Of a stretch of 64,000 nt of DNA, positions 9,492-19,391 are shown in pieces. The notes below the pieces were generated by a model. It was not told the origin of the DNA. It saw only the letters and a list, made by a program, of their open reading frames with translations, and did not search any database. Position numbers and translations under genes: made by a program. The stretch's first letter is position 1. Every line of letters starts with the position of its first letter. Source of the DNA: Bacteroidota bacterium (GTDB lineage Bacteria > Bacteroidota > Ignavibacteria > Tepidaquicellales > Tepidaquicellaceae); the NCBI GenBank assembly GCA_018266835.1, contig JAFDZP010000003.1:40647-104646 (forward strand), written 5' to 3'.

Positions 9492-11855
9492 TCAGAATTC
9501 TATACTTACACCTGAGTTAAAGTTTCTGTTAGGGGCTTGTGTTCTTTCAAGCTCCTGATACTGAACATCAAATAAATTACTTACTGCAAAAAATACTGTG
9601 AACTTATTTGAAAATCTTTTTGAAATTTTGCTATCAACTACAAGATAAGCTTTCGGTTCTTCGTATTTATAAAATAAGTCCTCGTCAATTTTGCTTACAT
9701 ATTTTCCGGTAACATTAAAATAAAAATCTCTGTAGTTTAAATCAGTTGTAAAATTTATAAGATGGTTTGGTTTGTATGGTAAAAAATCATCTGAGCGGTT
9801 AGGAGATAAATCTCTAGCATCCATATAAGTATAATTTACGCTGAAGTGATAGCCTAAATCATGCTGCATAAATCGGAATCCTGATTTGTAATCAATCATA
9901 AATTCCACACCTTTTATCTGTGAGTTTGCAATATTCTGAACCTGGAACGGTCCGTATATTCCGCCTCCGATATTTACGTATTGAATAAGATTATCGTATT
10001 CATTTATGAATGCAGAAAAATCAATCGTGAATCTGTTCTTATATTGTTTCATAAATCCGATTTCATAACTTACCATTTCTTCAGGCTTCAGGTTTGGATT
10101 GTAAACAAAATCAAAACCGCCGAATAATTCTTTCTTGAAAAATAATTCAGCTATTGAAGGTGAACGGAAAGCTCTTCCAACCAGTAATCTGTATGATACA
10201 TTATTTAATAAATTCCCGCTGACTTCAGGTGTGAACACCAGTGAAAATTTAGGACTGAACTGAGTAGTTGCAGTTCCGCCGACAAATAGATTTCTATCAA
10301 TTCTTCCACCGATAGTTGAAGTTAAAACTTCATCTCCAACATTATTTGTAATAATTTTAAACTGATCCTGCGCATATACGCCAAAATTATTCTGCTGCTG
10401 GTCGCCATAAAGAATTGCTTCGGGATTTGAACGTACTATATTCCATTGAGCATCAAAGCCTGTAATGAAATAATTTTTTCTTCCCAGCTGAAAATCTACC
10501 TGTGAAATATTTCCGAAGTTGTATGAATTAATATATGTATTTAACCCGTCAACTGTTGAACCAAATTGAGCTGATACCGGATTATTCGGATTATAGAATG
10601 ATTCACTAGCTAAGCTGTAATAATAAAATCTTGAAGTATATTTTGAATTTGCATTCGGAACAGCTCTGTAATATAAATCGTAGCTTGATGTTTCTTTTCT
10701 TATCCTGTCGCCCAAATACATCGGTGCTGTTTTATATGGCTCAGAACCGCTTCCTGCATCTTTTCTCCAGTAATGGGGATATGCAGAATTTGATTTTGTA
10801 TATTGAACGGTGAACTCTAAATCTCTGTTTGCAAATAAATCATACATAAACTTTCCCATACCGCCGTAAAATTCATAGTCAGTTTGTTCAGCATGTCCGT
10901 CGTTCTTTTTATAGTTAAAATTTAATAGATATGAAAATTTTCCAAGTGTGTTGCTATTGATTGCATCAACACCTTTGAATGTCTGCAGTGAATTTGAAAA
11001 CTTTAAGCTGTCGTTAAGCTTATTATAGAATCCGTAATTTAGATTTATTCCTGTGTAAGAAGTATAAGTAGGCTTTTTTGTTATTACATTTACAACTCCG
11101 CCGATTGCAGATGAACCGTAAAGCGAAGAGAAAGCTCCCTTTACAACTTCAGTTCTTTCAATAATTGATACCGGGATGAGTGCCCATAATGCTCCTTTAG
11201 AATCACCGGTTAAAGATGGTCTTCCATCTAAAAGAAGAAGAACTCTGTTCCCTATACCCCCGCCGGCAACATCAGATGAACCGCGGATTGAAAGTGAGTT
11301 TACATTTATTCCGCTTGTGCGTGTAACTGCAACACCTTCAACTCCCTGCAATACGTTATCGAATGTTAAAATATTTTTATATTTAATATCATCAGAAGTT
11401 ACTATAGAAATAGATGAAGGAGTCTGCTGCAGAGTCTGTTCAGTTTTAGTAGCAGTGACATTTATTTTTTCTGTGTTGATTACATCGGGTGAGAGTTCAA
11501 TCTTTACATCTAAAGAAGCTTTTTCAGTAAGTACTATATCCTTCTCAGCTGGTTTATAACCAATCCGCTTTGCTAATAATTTATAAATACCTTGTCTGAG
11601 ACTGTTAATAGTAAAAATTCCTTTTAAATCAGTAGTTGTCTCGAATACTTTTTTTCCGCCTTCATCCTGTAATATAATTTGAACGGAATTTACAACTTCA
11701 TTTGTTTCATTATCGAGAACAATACCTTTTATACCTGTTTCATAATTTTCATATTCGCTTTGTGAGAAAGCGATATTCAGGAAAAGAAAAAAAACAGGCA
11801 AAGCATATAATGCTCTGCCTGAAAATTTTCTTAAAATATTTATAAGATTATCCAT
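9492..11855 (-). CDS. TonB-dependent outer-membrane receptor
   Basis: 787 residues. A signal peptide (residues 1 to about 31) is followed by a carboxypeptidase-regulatory-like domain (GIKGIVLDNETNEVVNSVQI...), a plug domain (about 130-260, with LLLDGRPSLTGDSKG and SSAIGGVVNVITKK) and a 22-strand-type barrel ending in GVSIEF. Such receptors import siderophores, cobalamin, metals or glycans using energy from TonB; two TonB proteins are encoded at 61.6-63.6 kb. A lipoprotein gene ends 8 bases upstream and is likely co-transcribed. It is not SusC-like in length and no SusD follows. The ligand is unknown. Confidence 0.9.
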   Translation of the reverse strand: MDNLINILRKFSGRALYALPVFFLFLNIAFSQSEYENYETGIKGIVLDNETNEVVNSVQIILQDEGGKKVFETTTDLKGIFTINSLRQGIYKLLAKRIGYKPAEKDIVLTEKASLDVKIELSPDVINTEKINVTATKTEQTLQQTPSSISIVTSDDIKYKNILTFDNVLQGVEGVAVTRTSGINVNSLSIRGSSDVAGGGIGNRVLLLLDGRPSLTGDSKGALWALIPVSIIERTEVVKGAFSSLYGSSAIGGVVNVITKKPTYTSYTGINLNYGFYNKLNDSLKFSNSLQTFKGVDAINSNTLGKFSYLLNFNYKKNDGHAEQTDYEFYGGMGKFMYDLFANRDLEFTVQYTKSNSAYPHYWRKDAGSGSEPYKTAPMYLGDRIRKETSSYDLYYRAVPNANSKYTSRFYYYSLASESFYNPNNPVSAQFGSTVDGLNTYINSYNFGNISQVDFQLGRKNYFITGFDAQWNIVRSNPEAILYGDQQQNNFGVYAQDQFKIITNNVGDEVLTSTIGGRIDRNLFVGGTATTQFSPKFSLVFTPEVSGNLLNNVSYRLLVGRAFRSPSIAELFFKKELFGGFDFVYNPNLKPEEMVSYEIGFMKQYKNRFTIDFSAFINEYDNLIQYVNIGGGIYGPFQVQNIANSQIKGVEFMIDYKSGFRFMQHDLGYHFSVNYTYMDARDLSPNRSDDFLPYKPNHLINFTTDLNYRDFYFNVTGKYVSKIDEDLFYKYEEPKAYLVVDSKISKRFSNKFTVFFAVSNLFDVQYQELERTQAPNRNFNSGVSIEF

Positions 11856-11863
11856 TATAAGGA

Positions 11864-12370
11864 TTAATATAATTTCTTAGTGGTATCTGCCCAGCATTTG
11901 AAATCAATACCGGTAACGCCAGCGTTATTTGTGATAGTTGCTCTTGATGTTGTTGTTACAACGCATGAGTTATGTGTTGTATCACATCCGTAAACACCCA
12001 TGATAGGGCTTTGACCGCCGGTGTTCTTTCTGAAACCAACAGACACGGCATAATTTCCATTTGCAACATTGGATAACTTATATGAGTATGACTGATTCCA
12101 TTTTCCAGTTGAAGAATTTCTTGAGATTCTTACTGTATCATAAGATGATGGACCAGCTGTCGGAGGCCATGATGAATAAGCAGCGATAAGATATGTTCCG
12201 CCTGTTGATACAAAGCCTGTATCTACAAATGTTAATGTACCATTGATTGAGTTCGCATCAGGACCTGATGGAGTTACTACAGTGTCGTCACTTTTACAGC
12301 TATAAGCAATAGTTATTAAAGCTACTGCGCAGAGAACAAATACAAGATTACCGAAGAATTTTGTTTTCAA
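11864..12370 (-). CDS. Hypothetical lipoprotein, co-transcribed with the TonB-dependent receptor
   Basis: 168 residues starting with TTG. The N-terminus is a lipoprotein signal with Cys25 (ITIAYSCKSDD), so it is probably anchored in the outer membrane. The mature part is a Ser/Thr/Gly-rich beta domain with two Cys (YGCDTTHNSC). It ends 8 bases before the TonB-dependent receptor gene, which suggests a receptor-lipoprotein pair in which the lipoprotein helps capture the ligand. That pairing is inference from spacing. No family recognised. Confidence 0.65.
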   Translation of the reverse strand: MKTKFFGNLVFVLCAVALITIAYSCKSDDTVVTPSGPDANSINGTLTFVDTGFVSTGGTYLIAAYSSWPPTAGPSSYDTVRISRNSSTGKWNQSYSYKLSNVANGNYAVSVGFRKNTGGQSPIMGVYGCDTTHNSCVVTTTSRATITNNAGVTGIDFKCWADTTKKLY

Positions 12371-12825
12371 TTTTTTAAAACGTTTGATTAATGAAATGTT
12401 TTTTTCTATGGATGATTAGGTGTGCGAGAAATAAAAAAGCTTAAAATAAACTAATTTTAAATATTTTTGGTTTCTTATTTATACACAGTCTAATTAAAAA
12501 TAACTAAAACCTGCTTTATTTTCAAACCTAATTTTTATCTTTTTTATTTATTCTTAATACGTAAGAGTATCAAGAAGGTTAGGTTATCTAAAAAGCTTAT
12601 ACAAAAATAGTCACAAGTTAGTAAGCTATCCTATGACTTTACTCAAAAAAAAATGTGATTTATATCATATTTTAAAAACCCTTAAAAAAAGCTATAAAAT
12701 GAATAAACCACAATATTTTAATAAAAATTACTCTCAAAAATAATTTTTTTAATAAGTATTAGATATGCGAAAAGAAAAACTCAGTAAGTATTTTTTGTAT
12801 TAATTGTTCTTGAACGTTGAAATGA
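12371..12825. other. AT-rich intergenic region
   Basis: About 455 bases of very AT-rich DNA between two minus-strand genes. It should contain the promoter of the lipoprotein/receptor unit, but I see no clear consensus, hairpin or convincing small gene in it. Confidence 0.5.
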
Positions 12826-13356
12826 TTATAATTTCGGCTGGAGTTTTCTGAAGTTTGGATTTATCCACAATCCCAGAAAGTAACTTCGTATATAAAGCAT
12901 TATACTCGAAAAATCCTTCCACTCCCTGAAAGAATTTCTCTCGTCCGGATTTACAAATGCGTATCCGTATAATAAAATTGTTTTATTGAACATTGTCCCG
13001 TCATCAAGGAAAACATAACGGGAAATTTTGCCTGTTGAATCAGTATCTTCATTGTTAATATCTTTAACAAGAAATACTTTCTCGTTCTTAAGATAGTTCT
13101 CAGTGAATTCTGCGCAAAGAGCGCCGAGCAGTTTTATAGTATCGGAATTAATTCCTGTACTTTGTGAGAGCTCGTCTATTTTTAGGGAATCATCTTTTGG
13201 AGGTGTGTTAATTCCAATAAGCTTTACTTCTAACCCGTTATCTGTAAGGAACCGATCCCCGCTTAGAATTTTTTTTACTCTTACCTGCAAAGAATCCTGT
13301 GAATAAATAATATTTGCAGATGCTAAAAAAAGTATTAGAAGTATTTTGTAATTCAG
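12826..13356 (-). CDS. Exported SNase-fold (thermonuclease-like) protein, probably catalytically inactive
   Basis: The core (MQVRVKKILSGDRFLTDNG onward) matches the staphylococcal-nuclease fold. The reading frame stays open for 22 codons upstream of the TTG at 13290 and encodes a signal peptide (NYKILLILFLASANIIYSQ). The only plausible initiator before the in-frame TAA is CTG at 13356, which I use as the start (176 residues). The catalytic loop reads VKLIGINTPP where active nucleases have R-x-x-x-x-D-x-x-E, so Arg35, Asp40 and Glu43 equivalents are K, N and P. Arg87 also appears replaced by Lys (GKISRYVF). It may bind nucleic acid or protein instead. The start and the inactivity are inferences. 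Confidence 0.6.
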   Translation of the reverse strand: MNYKILLILFLASANIIYSQDSLQVRVKKILSGDRFLTDNGLEVKLIGINTPPKDDSLKIDELSQSTGINSDTIKLLGALCAEFTENYLKNEKVFLVKDINNEDTDSTGKISRYVFLDDGTMFNKTILLYGYAFVNPDERNSFREWKDFSSIMLYIRSYFLGLWINPNFRKLQPKL

Positions 13357-14034
13357 AGCGAGTTATTTTGCTTTAATTGGAATTTTAAAATAATAAATCT
13401 CGCAGTCTAAAACAGTATTAAATCGTGAATATCATTATAAGATATATCAAAACAAATAATACCGAAACTGATACTTCAAGCACTCTGCTGGAAAGTTTAA
13501 TAAATGGTTTAAACATGGTTTTTATAATTTTTGGTTAACTGATACACCCTTTATTACATTTCCTGTGCCAAAGCAAAAGTGTGAAAATACATGGGAATTA
13601 CAATGGATTTAAGATTTTTTACATTTCTCTCAGATAGTATTCCAATATTTACTGTAGTTTGGATACTATATACATTTTAAGGAAAAAATATTGATTTTTA
13701 GCTACTATTGCGCTTTTTAAAATAAAATTAATTTTTTGAACTAAATTTCAATTTTTAGATAGATAACCTTAGTAGTACAGAACCTTCTTTTTTACTTAAA
13801 AAAATTAACGATTTACTCCATTGAATAATTATATTTCTTATAATATATTGTTAAGTCATGCTCACATATACTAATCCCTCAATTTTTTCCCTCACTTGTA
13901 TTATCTTCCTCTAAGAAAATTTGTACATCTCTTTATAATTCAAAACCCTCGGATTTTAATACCCTTTTCAATACATACACTCCCTCAGTTTTCTTCAACT
14001 TAAATTTCAATTAATTTTGAAAAAGGAGATTGTT
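13357..14034. other. Intergenic region before the T9SS cargo gene
   Basis: About 680 bases, AT-rich, between divergent genes. A Shine-Dalgarno-like aaggag at 14023-14028 precedes the ATG at 14035. I see no gene, strong hairpin or recognisable operator. Confidence 0.5.
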
Positions 14035-15876
14035 ATGTTCAGAAAATTATTTTTACTCCTGGTTTTATTCAGTATGTCTGCTGTTTCTTTTGGAAATTCT
14101 ATTTATACAAAAGAGCAGATAGATGAGCTTTCCCGCGTTCAAAGTAAAATTATCTTGAACGGTGATGCAATTAAAGGTGAATATGTTAGTGGTGCTCCCC
14201 GCATAGCAGTAAATAAAAACGGGATGACCCAAAGTTATTTTACGGATAATGCAACTGCAACATTTTATAGATTGACCGATGTAAGAAATTATTATGATAT
14301 TCAGTCTAACGGTACTGCAATGCAGATCTGGCAGGACCCTAACAATCTTGATAATATTCATGCTGTATATATGCTATCTTCAGATCCCGGTACAACATGG
14401 CCCGATAGAGCCATGCAGTATTACTTCAGCTCTGACAGAGGAACTACGTGGACATATGTTTCAAGAGTGCCGTCAACAGGCCGTGCAGGTTACGGAATGG
14501 TTACAGGTCTTCCATCCGGTGCAGCTATAATAGCTCTTCACGGAGGATTTGGTGCAAGTACAAATGTAAGAACTCAAATACTTGTGGATGCTTTCACCGG
14601 ACTTGGTTCTTTTGCTATCTTAGACGCAGGCGGTGTTGCAAATAAATATTCATGGCCCAGATTAGTATTAACTCAGTCAAGCTCACCGGTAAATAAATTT
14701 GTATTTTGTGCATCTTCTCTTTCACTTGCAGGACAGCCTGAGGATTCAGCTTTTATGAATATCGGCAGATCTTTTACGTCTCCTGACTTTACCGGATATA
14801 AATTAATTAATTCAAGTCAGGCTGAGACATATGCACTTGCAAGAGCTGCAGACGGAAGAATAGGTCTTGCTTATATTGTTGATAGAAACAGATTCCCTTC
14901 AGATTACGGAAGTGTCTTCTTCACAGAATCAACTGATAATGGTAACACGTTCTCTGCAGCAACAAAAATTTTCTCTGCTAATTTCGGAACAGATTCTCTT
15001 GGAGGATTAAGAGGTATTTCTCTTTTATATCAGGGAAACACTCCAAAGGTAGTTTTTGAAACAATAAAGCAAACAACAGCAGGAAATTATTTCGGAGGCG
15101 CACCAAATAACATTCGCTTCTGGTCGACGTCTTTACCGGGAGCAGATCCAAACAGAAGCATAATAATTGCGGACTCTAATAATGTTCCTTATGCACCGAT
15201 GGTTGGCTCTAATGATGTTGAAGGTCCTGTATGCAGACCGTCAATAGGACAAGCTTCAGACGGTTCTGATTTGTATGTTGCATTTATGGTACAGAATGAA
15301 GCAGTAGGAGGAACAGATTCTTCATCTTATACTGATATTTATCTGACTGTCTCCGGAAATAATGGCGCATCATGGAAGAGACCATTTATTATTACTCCCA
15401 CTTCTCCAAGAATGGACTGGGCTTATGTAACAGTTTCACCTATAAACGATAAAACTGCAAATACTGATTATATAAATATGATTTGCCAAAGAGATACAAT
15501 TCCTGGAGCGAATGTTAATACCCCTAATACGGACACATATGCAGACCCTTTTTATATAAGAGTATCTTATCCGGCACCAGTAGGAATAAATCCTGTAAGT
15601 TCAATTGCCGATAAATTTGAACTTAAGCAAAATTATCCTAATCCTTTTAATCCTGTAACAAACATAAGATTCTCATTACCAAAACTTGCTAATGTAACTC
15701 TTAAAGTTTATGGAGTAGATGGAAAGGAAGTAGCGACATTAATCAATGATGAAATAGTCAGCGAAGGAACAAAAGAAGTATCATTCAATGCAACAACACT
15801 TGCCAGTGGAGTATATTTCTACACAATCACTGCAGGAGATTTCAGAGAAACAAAAAAGATGATGCTGTTGAAATAG
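14035..15876 (+). CDS. Secreted BNR/sialidase-like protein with T9SS sorting domain
   Basis: I choose ATG 14035 because aaggag stands 6 bases before it and the signal peptide MFRKLFLLLVLFSMSAVSFG starts there; an in-frame TTG lies 18 bases earlier. The mature protein (613 residues in total) has repeated blades typical of six-bladed propellers (YFSSDRGTTWTYVSR, FTESTDNGNTFSA, VSGNNGASWKRPF), i.e. Asp-box/BNR motifs. The last 85 residues are a T9SS type A sorting domain (FELKQNYPNPFNPVTNIRF ... ETKKMMLLK). It is therefore exported by Sec, then moved through SprA and attached or released at the surface. Ligand or enzyme activity is unknown. Confidence 0.85.
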   Translation: MFRKLFLLLVLFSMSAVSFGNSIYTKEQIDELSRVQSKIILNGDAIKGEYVSGAPRIAVNKNGMTQSYFTDNATATFYRLTDVRNYYDIQSNGTAMQIWQDPNNLDNIHAVYMLSSDPGTTWPDRAMQYYFSSDRGTTWTYVSRVPSTGRAGYGMVTGLPSGAAIIALHGGFGASTNVRTQILVDAFTGLGSFAILDAGGVANKYSWPRLVLTQSSSPVNKFVFCASSLSLAGQPEDSAFMNIGRSFTSPDFTGYKLINSSQAETYALARAADGRIGLAYIVDRNRFPSDYGSVFFTESTDNGNTFSAATKIFSANFGTDSLGGLRGISLLYQGNTPKVVFETIKQTTAGNYFGGAPNNIRFWSTSLPGADPNRSIIIADSNNVPYAPMVGSNDVEGPVCRPSIGQASDGSDLYVAFMVQNEAVGGTDSSSYTDIYLTVSGNNGASWKRPFIITPTSPRMDWAYVTVSPINDKTANTDYINMICQRDTIPGANVNTPNTDTYADPFYIRVSYPAPVGINPVSSIADKFELKQNYPNPFNPVTNIRFSLPKLANVTLKVYGVDGKEVATLINDEIVSEGTKEVSFNATTLASGVYFYTITAGDFRETKKMMLLK

Positions 15877-15935
15877 ATATAGTATTTAATTTTTAACCGG
15901 TTATTAAAATTTCTTAAAATTTATTTTGTAAAGTT

Positions 15936-16043
15936 CCCTCCCCTTACTAAGGGAAGGGTTAGGGAGGGGTTAAGATAAGAGCAAATCAAATTTGCTTACC
16001 TTTAACCACCCCCTTAATCCCCCTCCTTGGTAAGGAGGGGGAG
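15936..16043. repeat. Long inverted pair of CCTCC/GGAGG repeat units
   Basis: Two units of the dispersed family face each other: ctccccttactaagggaag at the left and ctccttggtaaggaggggga at the right, with gttagggaggggttaa and ttaaccacccccttaa inside. Together they form a stem of about 36 bases around an AT-rich loop. It could act as a terminator for the T9SS cargo gene upstream. Confidence 0.7.
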
Positions 16044-16314
16044 ACTTCATAAAATTTTTATTCCTTAGCTTTTAACTATGTTAATTGGAATAAATTATTT
16101 TTTCATCACAAAATTCCAACCAATCATCTCGCACCTCTTCCTCGTATTTAGGTTGATGTAAAGAGGAGGGGCAGCGGTGGTGACATATTAATGCGTTACA
16201 TTACAATTCTAATTAATTCTACATTGTTAAATTTAAATTCTTATCATACATTATTGTAGAATTATTCTCCCCTATTAACCATATCGCGAGTAATATTAAT
16301 TTATCTTAAAAATT
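16044..16314. other. Intergenic region before the SDR gene
   Basis: The whole gap 15877-16314 is 438 bases. Beyond the inverted repeat it is AT-rich without any gene I can support. It must hold the promoter of the SDR gene. Confidence 0.4.
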
Positions 16315-17016
16315 ATGAAAATTGAAAAATCAAAAGTCCTAATCACAGGCGGCAGCCTCGGCATAGGAAAAGAAACAGCAAAATTATTAGTAGATATCGG
16401 TGCAAAAGTGATTATTACCGGCAGAGATGAAGCCCGTCTTCAGGAAGCTGCACAATACACCGGGGCAGAGCCTTTTTTGTTCGACATTTCGGATTATAAA
16501 AGTATTCAATCAAACTCAGAAAAAATAATTGAAAAACTTGGAGGAATAGATGTACTTATAAACAACGCCGGTATAGGTGAATTTAAAAGACTGGAAAAAA
16601 TTGAAATAGAAGATCTTGAAAAAGTTTTTGCGACAAATGTATTCGGGCTTACCTTGCTAACAAAAGAAATGTCGAAAATTTTCATGAAGCAAAATTCAGG
16701 CAACATAATTAACATTGCTTCAACTGCTGCATCTAAAGGTTTTGAAGGCGGCACCATTTATGTCGGTTCAAAATTTGCATTAAGAGGAATGACTCAATGC
16801 TGGCAGGCAGAGCTAAGAAAATTTAATGTACGAGTATGCCTGATAAATCCAAGCGAAGTTACAACTGCCTTCAATAACGATTCAAGAATTGAAAGAAAAG
16901 AAGACAGAAAAAAATTATCTTCAATGGAAATTGCTTATACTATAAAATCTGTTCTTGAAATGGAAAATAAAGGATTCATTCCTGAAGTAACTGTATGGGC
17001 TACGAATCCGTTTTAA
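16315..17016 (+). CDS. SDR family NAD(P)-dependent oxidoreductase
   Basis: 233 residues, a classical short-chain dehydrogenase. The dinucleotide-binding motif TGGSLGIG is at 11-18, NNAG at 83-86, the catalytic serine in NIAS at 133-136 and Y149-x-x-x-K153. The protein ends soon after the core, as in short bacterial SDRs. It stands alone, with a repeat-bearing gap upstream and a lipoprotein gene downstream, so the substrate cannot be guessed from context. Cytoplasmic oxidoreductase; class confident, substrate unknown. Confidence 0.85.
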   Translation: MKIEKSKVLITGGSLGIGKETAKLLVDIGAKVIITGRDEARLQEAAQYTGAEPFLFDISDYKSIQSNSEKIIEKLGGIDVLINNAGIGEFKRLEKIEIEDLEKVFATNVFGLTLLTKEMSKIFMKQNSGNIINIASTAASKGFEGGTIYVGSKFALRGMTQCWQAELRKFNVRVCLINPSEVTTAFNNDSRIERKEDRKKLSSMEIAYTIKSVLEMENKGFIPEVTVWATNPF

Positions 17017-17212
17017 CTAATTTTATATCGGGCAGAATTTTATTATTTGAAAATCTGCCTGAATTCCCTTCCGGCTATATCCCCTGCTTTTTGAATTTTT
17101 TTAATCAGCGCTGAAGTTTAAATTTTAATTGATACATTAAAAATCCACATCATCCATAGTTCTTTTTAATGGTAATCATTTTAATTATTCCAAAAATTAA
17201 AATATTACTGCC

Positions 17213-18529
17213 ATGAAAAAAATCTATAGAATTCTGATCATTCCTGTAATTTTTTTCTCAGTCCTCACTTTATCCTGCACTAAAACAGAAGATAATCCTG
17301 TAATCCCGCCAACAACCGGAAGCAACGGAACAACCGGTACTTATACTTCTACTACTAACGGTAGTCTTGATTATGATGAGTTCTCATTAGTTGTAAGAAG
17401 CGGAGACGTACCTACTCTTACAGGCGGCGGAGCAGGCACGGTAATTTTTTCTTTAAATACATCAAGCACAATTGAAAGCGGATATCCTTCAATACCGGCA
17501 GGATATACTGTAATTGGGAAATATCTGAAAGCAGGTCCGGAATCATTTACGTTTAATTCCCCTATACGAATTTACTTCCCGGCTGCTAGTCAATCTACTC
17601 CACAAAATCTAACTGTCTTCTATTATTCACCTTCATTGCAAACATGGAAAATTATTCCCACTTCTGCATTGGATACAGTTAAAAAAAGGATCGGCATAGA
17701 TGTTCTCACACTTGGATATTTTGTATTAACAAAAAGTTCAGGTGGTGACAGAGCAATTGTAGGACCCGGAGGATGTTTTTATGACCATTTGGAAGTTTGG
17801 ACTAATTATTACTTGACTGTAAGAAGCATCGTACCTCAAGATCCTGCCGTGCTGAGCATGTATGCTGATGGATTTGTTGGAAGGACGTTTTCGGGACCAA
17901 TATTTTTAGGATGCCCTATAGGAACAACAAAGGCTATTGTTCCATTAGGCACAATAGAATTCTGGCTGTCATATTCTAATTGCCAGGGTCCGAATTTTAG
18001 TGTTTATACGTACACTGCGCCTGTATCAGTTACTGTTACAAATCCGTTGATATTCAACGGGTGGTCAACTTATGATGCTGTAGTATATGTTCCGATTGGA
18101 ATACCAAGCGGAGGTACCTGGGTACAAGGAAGACCTACGGGTACAGGCGGATGGGCTCCGCCAACGGTACCGTATGGCTCAGGTGTATTCCAAGCTACTT
18201 TAACATGGACAAATTCAACATCTGCAACAGCAGATATGGATTTGCATTTGTACGGTCCAAATAATCTGCATATTTATTATGGCAACAGAAGTAATTCTGA
18301 TTTTTCATTGGATAGAGACTGGCAGTCAACACAGGGCAATGCAACTGAAAATATTTACAGTCTGAGAAATGTAATGCCTAGCGGCGATTATACGGTGAAG
18401 GTAAAAAATTACGCAGGCGCAACAATGTCGTTTAATACAAGAGTAATTTTAAACGGAGCGGTCTCGAATTTTTCAGGCTCTCTTGCAAATAACGTGGAGA
18501 CTACGGTGAAAACTTTTACAATTCCGTAA
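17213..18529 (+). CDS. Lipoprotein with YfaP/DUF2135-like C-terminal domain
   Basis: 438 residues. The N-terminus is a lipoprotein signal with Cys22 (SVLTLSCTKTED), followed by a Thr/Gly-rich linker. Residues about 50-180 resemble a ZU5-like beta domain (TFNSPIRIYFPAA). The C-terminal 110 residues (ATLTWTNSTSATADMDLHLY, then NRSNSDFSLDRDW and ENIYSLRNVMPSGDYTVKV) match the pattern of DUF2135/YfaP domains, in which xDLDLHxxxP is typical. It is probably on the outer membrane facing periplasm or surface. Role unknown. A hairpin follows at 18623-18668. Confidence 0.65.
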   Translation: MKKIYRILIIPVIFFSVLTLSCTKTEDNPVIPPTTGSNGTTGTYTSTTNGSLDYDEFSLVVRSGDVPTLTGGGAGTVIFSLNTSSTIESGYPSIPAGYTVIGKYLKAGPESFTFNSPIRIYFPAASQSTPQNLTVFYYSPSLQTWKIIPTSALDTVKKRIGIDVLTLGYFVLTKSSGGDRAIVGPGGCFYDHLEVWTNYYLTVRSIVPQDPAVLSMYADGFVGRTFSGPIFLGCPIGTTKAIVPLGTIEFWLSYSNCQGPNFSVYTYTAPVSVTVTNPLIFNGWSTYDAVVYVPIGIPSGGTWVQGRPTGTGGWAPPTVPYGSGVFQATLTWTNSTSATADMDLHLYGPNNLHIYYGNRSNSDFSLDRDWQSTQGNATENIYSLRNVMPSGDYTVKVKNYAGATMSFNTRVILNGAVSNFSGSLANNVETTVKTFTIP

Positions 18530-18622
18530 AATAAATTGAAAATAATTTTTAAATTATTTTAAAGATGAAATAGTTTTTTAAGAAGAATTAAATAATTTTA
18601 CATAATAGTTTAACTAAAAAAT

Positions 18623-18672
18623 AAAACCTGAGAGTCCGTGTTTAAAAAAACAAGAACAATCAGGTTTTTCAG
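18623..18672. terminator. Terminator hairpin between convergent genes
   Basis: The arms aaaacctga (18623-18631) and tcaggtttt (18660-18668) form a stem with an A-rich loop, and T-rich sequence follows. It lies between the lipoprotein gene on the plus strand and the hypothetical gene on the minus strand, so it can serve the former and perhaps both. Confidence 0.6.
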
Positions 18673-18752
18673 TTTTATCTTAGCCGTCAATTCCCATCGT
18701 TGTATCAAATACCCCCCACGGGTATCAAACTTGTCGATTAAATTAGAAGGAA

Positions 18753-19391
18753 TTAAAAAGTAATTCCTGCAGAGATATAATAAAAATCATACTTATAAAC
18801 GCCGGTATTGTTAGTTTGAGAGGAATTAAAGATTGAATAGATAAGAAATGATAAACAATTTTTCAAAGTAAACTCTGTGAGTCCCCTTACAACTTTATTT
18901 GGCGGAGCAAAAATCTTGACTGCGTTTTCAATCAGCACCATTCCGCTTGTTTCCACTGCAAGTGAAACTGCATTATCACGCAAGTTTGCCATTGGAATAA
19001 AAAGATTCTTCTGATGGTTTGCATATATGCTAAGAAATTCAAAAGGCTTTATAAACATTGCAGGAGAGAATTGAATATTAACGCTTCCGTTATAAAATCC
19101 TCCGAACTTAACATTGCTGTTCACACTCTGAATTAAATCGAAACGATAACTCTCTTTTAATTCTACCGGAGCTTTGTAAAAACTAAATTGAATAGATTTC
19201 ATCCGTTCATACTTTTCATCAACTGATTTTTCAATTTTCAATTCGGAAGATTTCATTGGAGTTGAAAATAAAAAATCTATTCTTTCAGGTTTGGACTTTT
19301 GGTCAATAGGATACGGTTTGCTTTCCTGTGAATATGCAAATTGCGCAAGAGAGCAAAAAAGGAGAGTAAATGAAATATGTCGGAAAATTAT
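18753..19391 (-). CDS. Hypothetical exported protein with no standard start codon
   Basis: From the ATG at 19256 the protein has 167 residues and no signal peptide. The same frame stays open upstream for a further 58 codons, to a TAG at 19430, and encodes a good signal peptide (ISFTLLFCSLAQFAYSQ) directly joined to the rest. No ATG, GTG or TTG exists there; ATA at 19391 or ATT at 19388 are the best-placed candidates, and I extend the feature to 19391. The mature part is beta-rich (NVKFGGFYNGSVNIQF) and ends in GITF, as in small outer-membrane proteins. Family not recognised. A sequencing error or decayed start is an alternative. Confidence 0.45.
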   Translation of the reverse strand: MIFRHISFTLLFCSLAQFAYSQESKPYPIDQKSKPERIDFLFSTPMKSSELKIEKSVDEKYERMKSIQFSFYKAPVELKESYRFDLIQSVNSNVKFGGFYNGSVNIQFSPAMFIKPFEFLSIYANHQKNLFIPMANLRDNAVSLAVETSGMVLIENAVKIFAPPNKVVRGLTEFTLKNCLSFLIYSIFNSSQTNNTGVYKYDFYYISAGITF

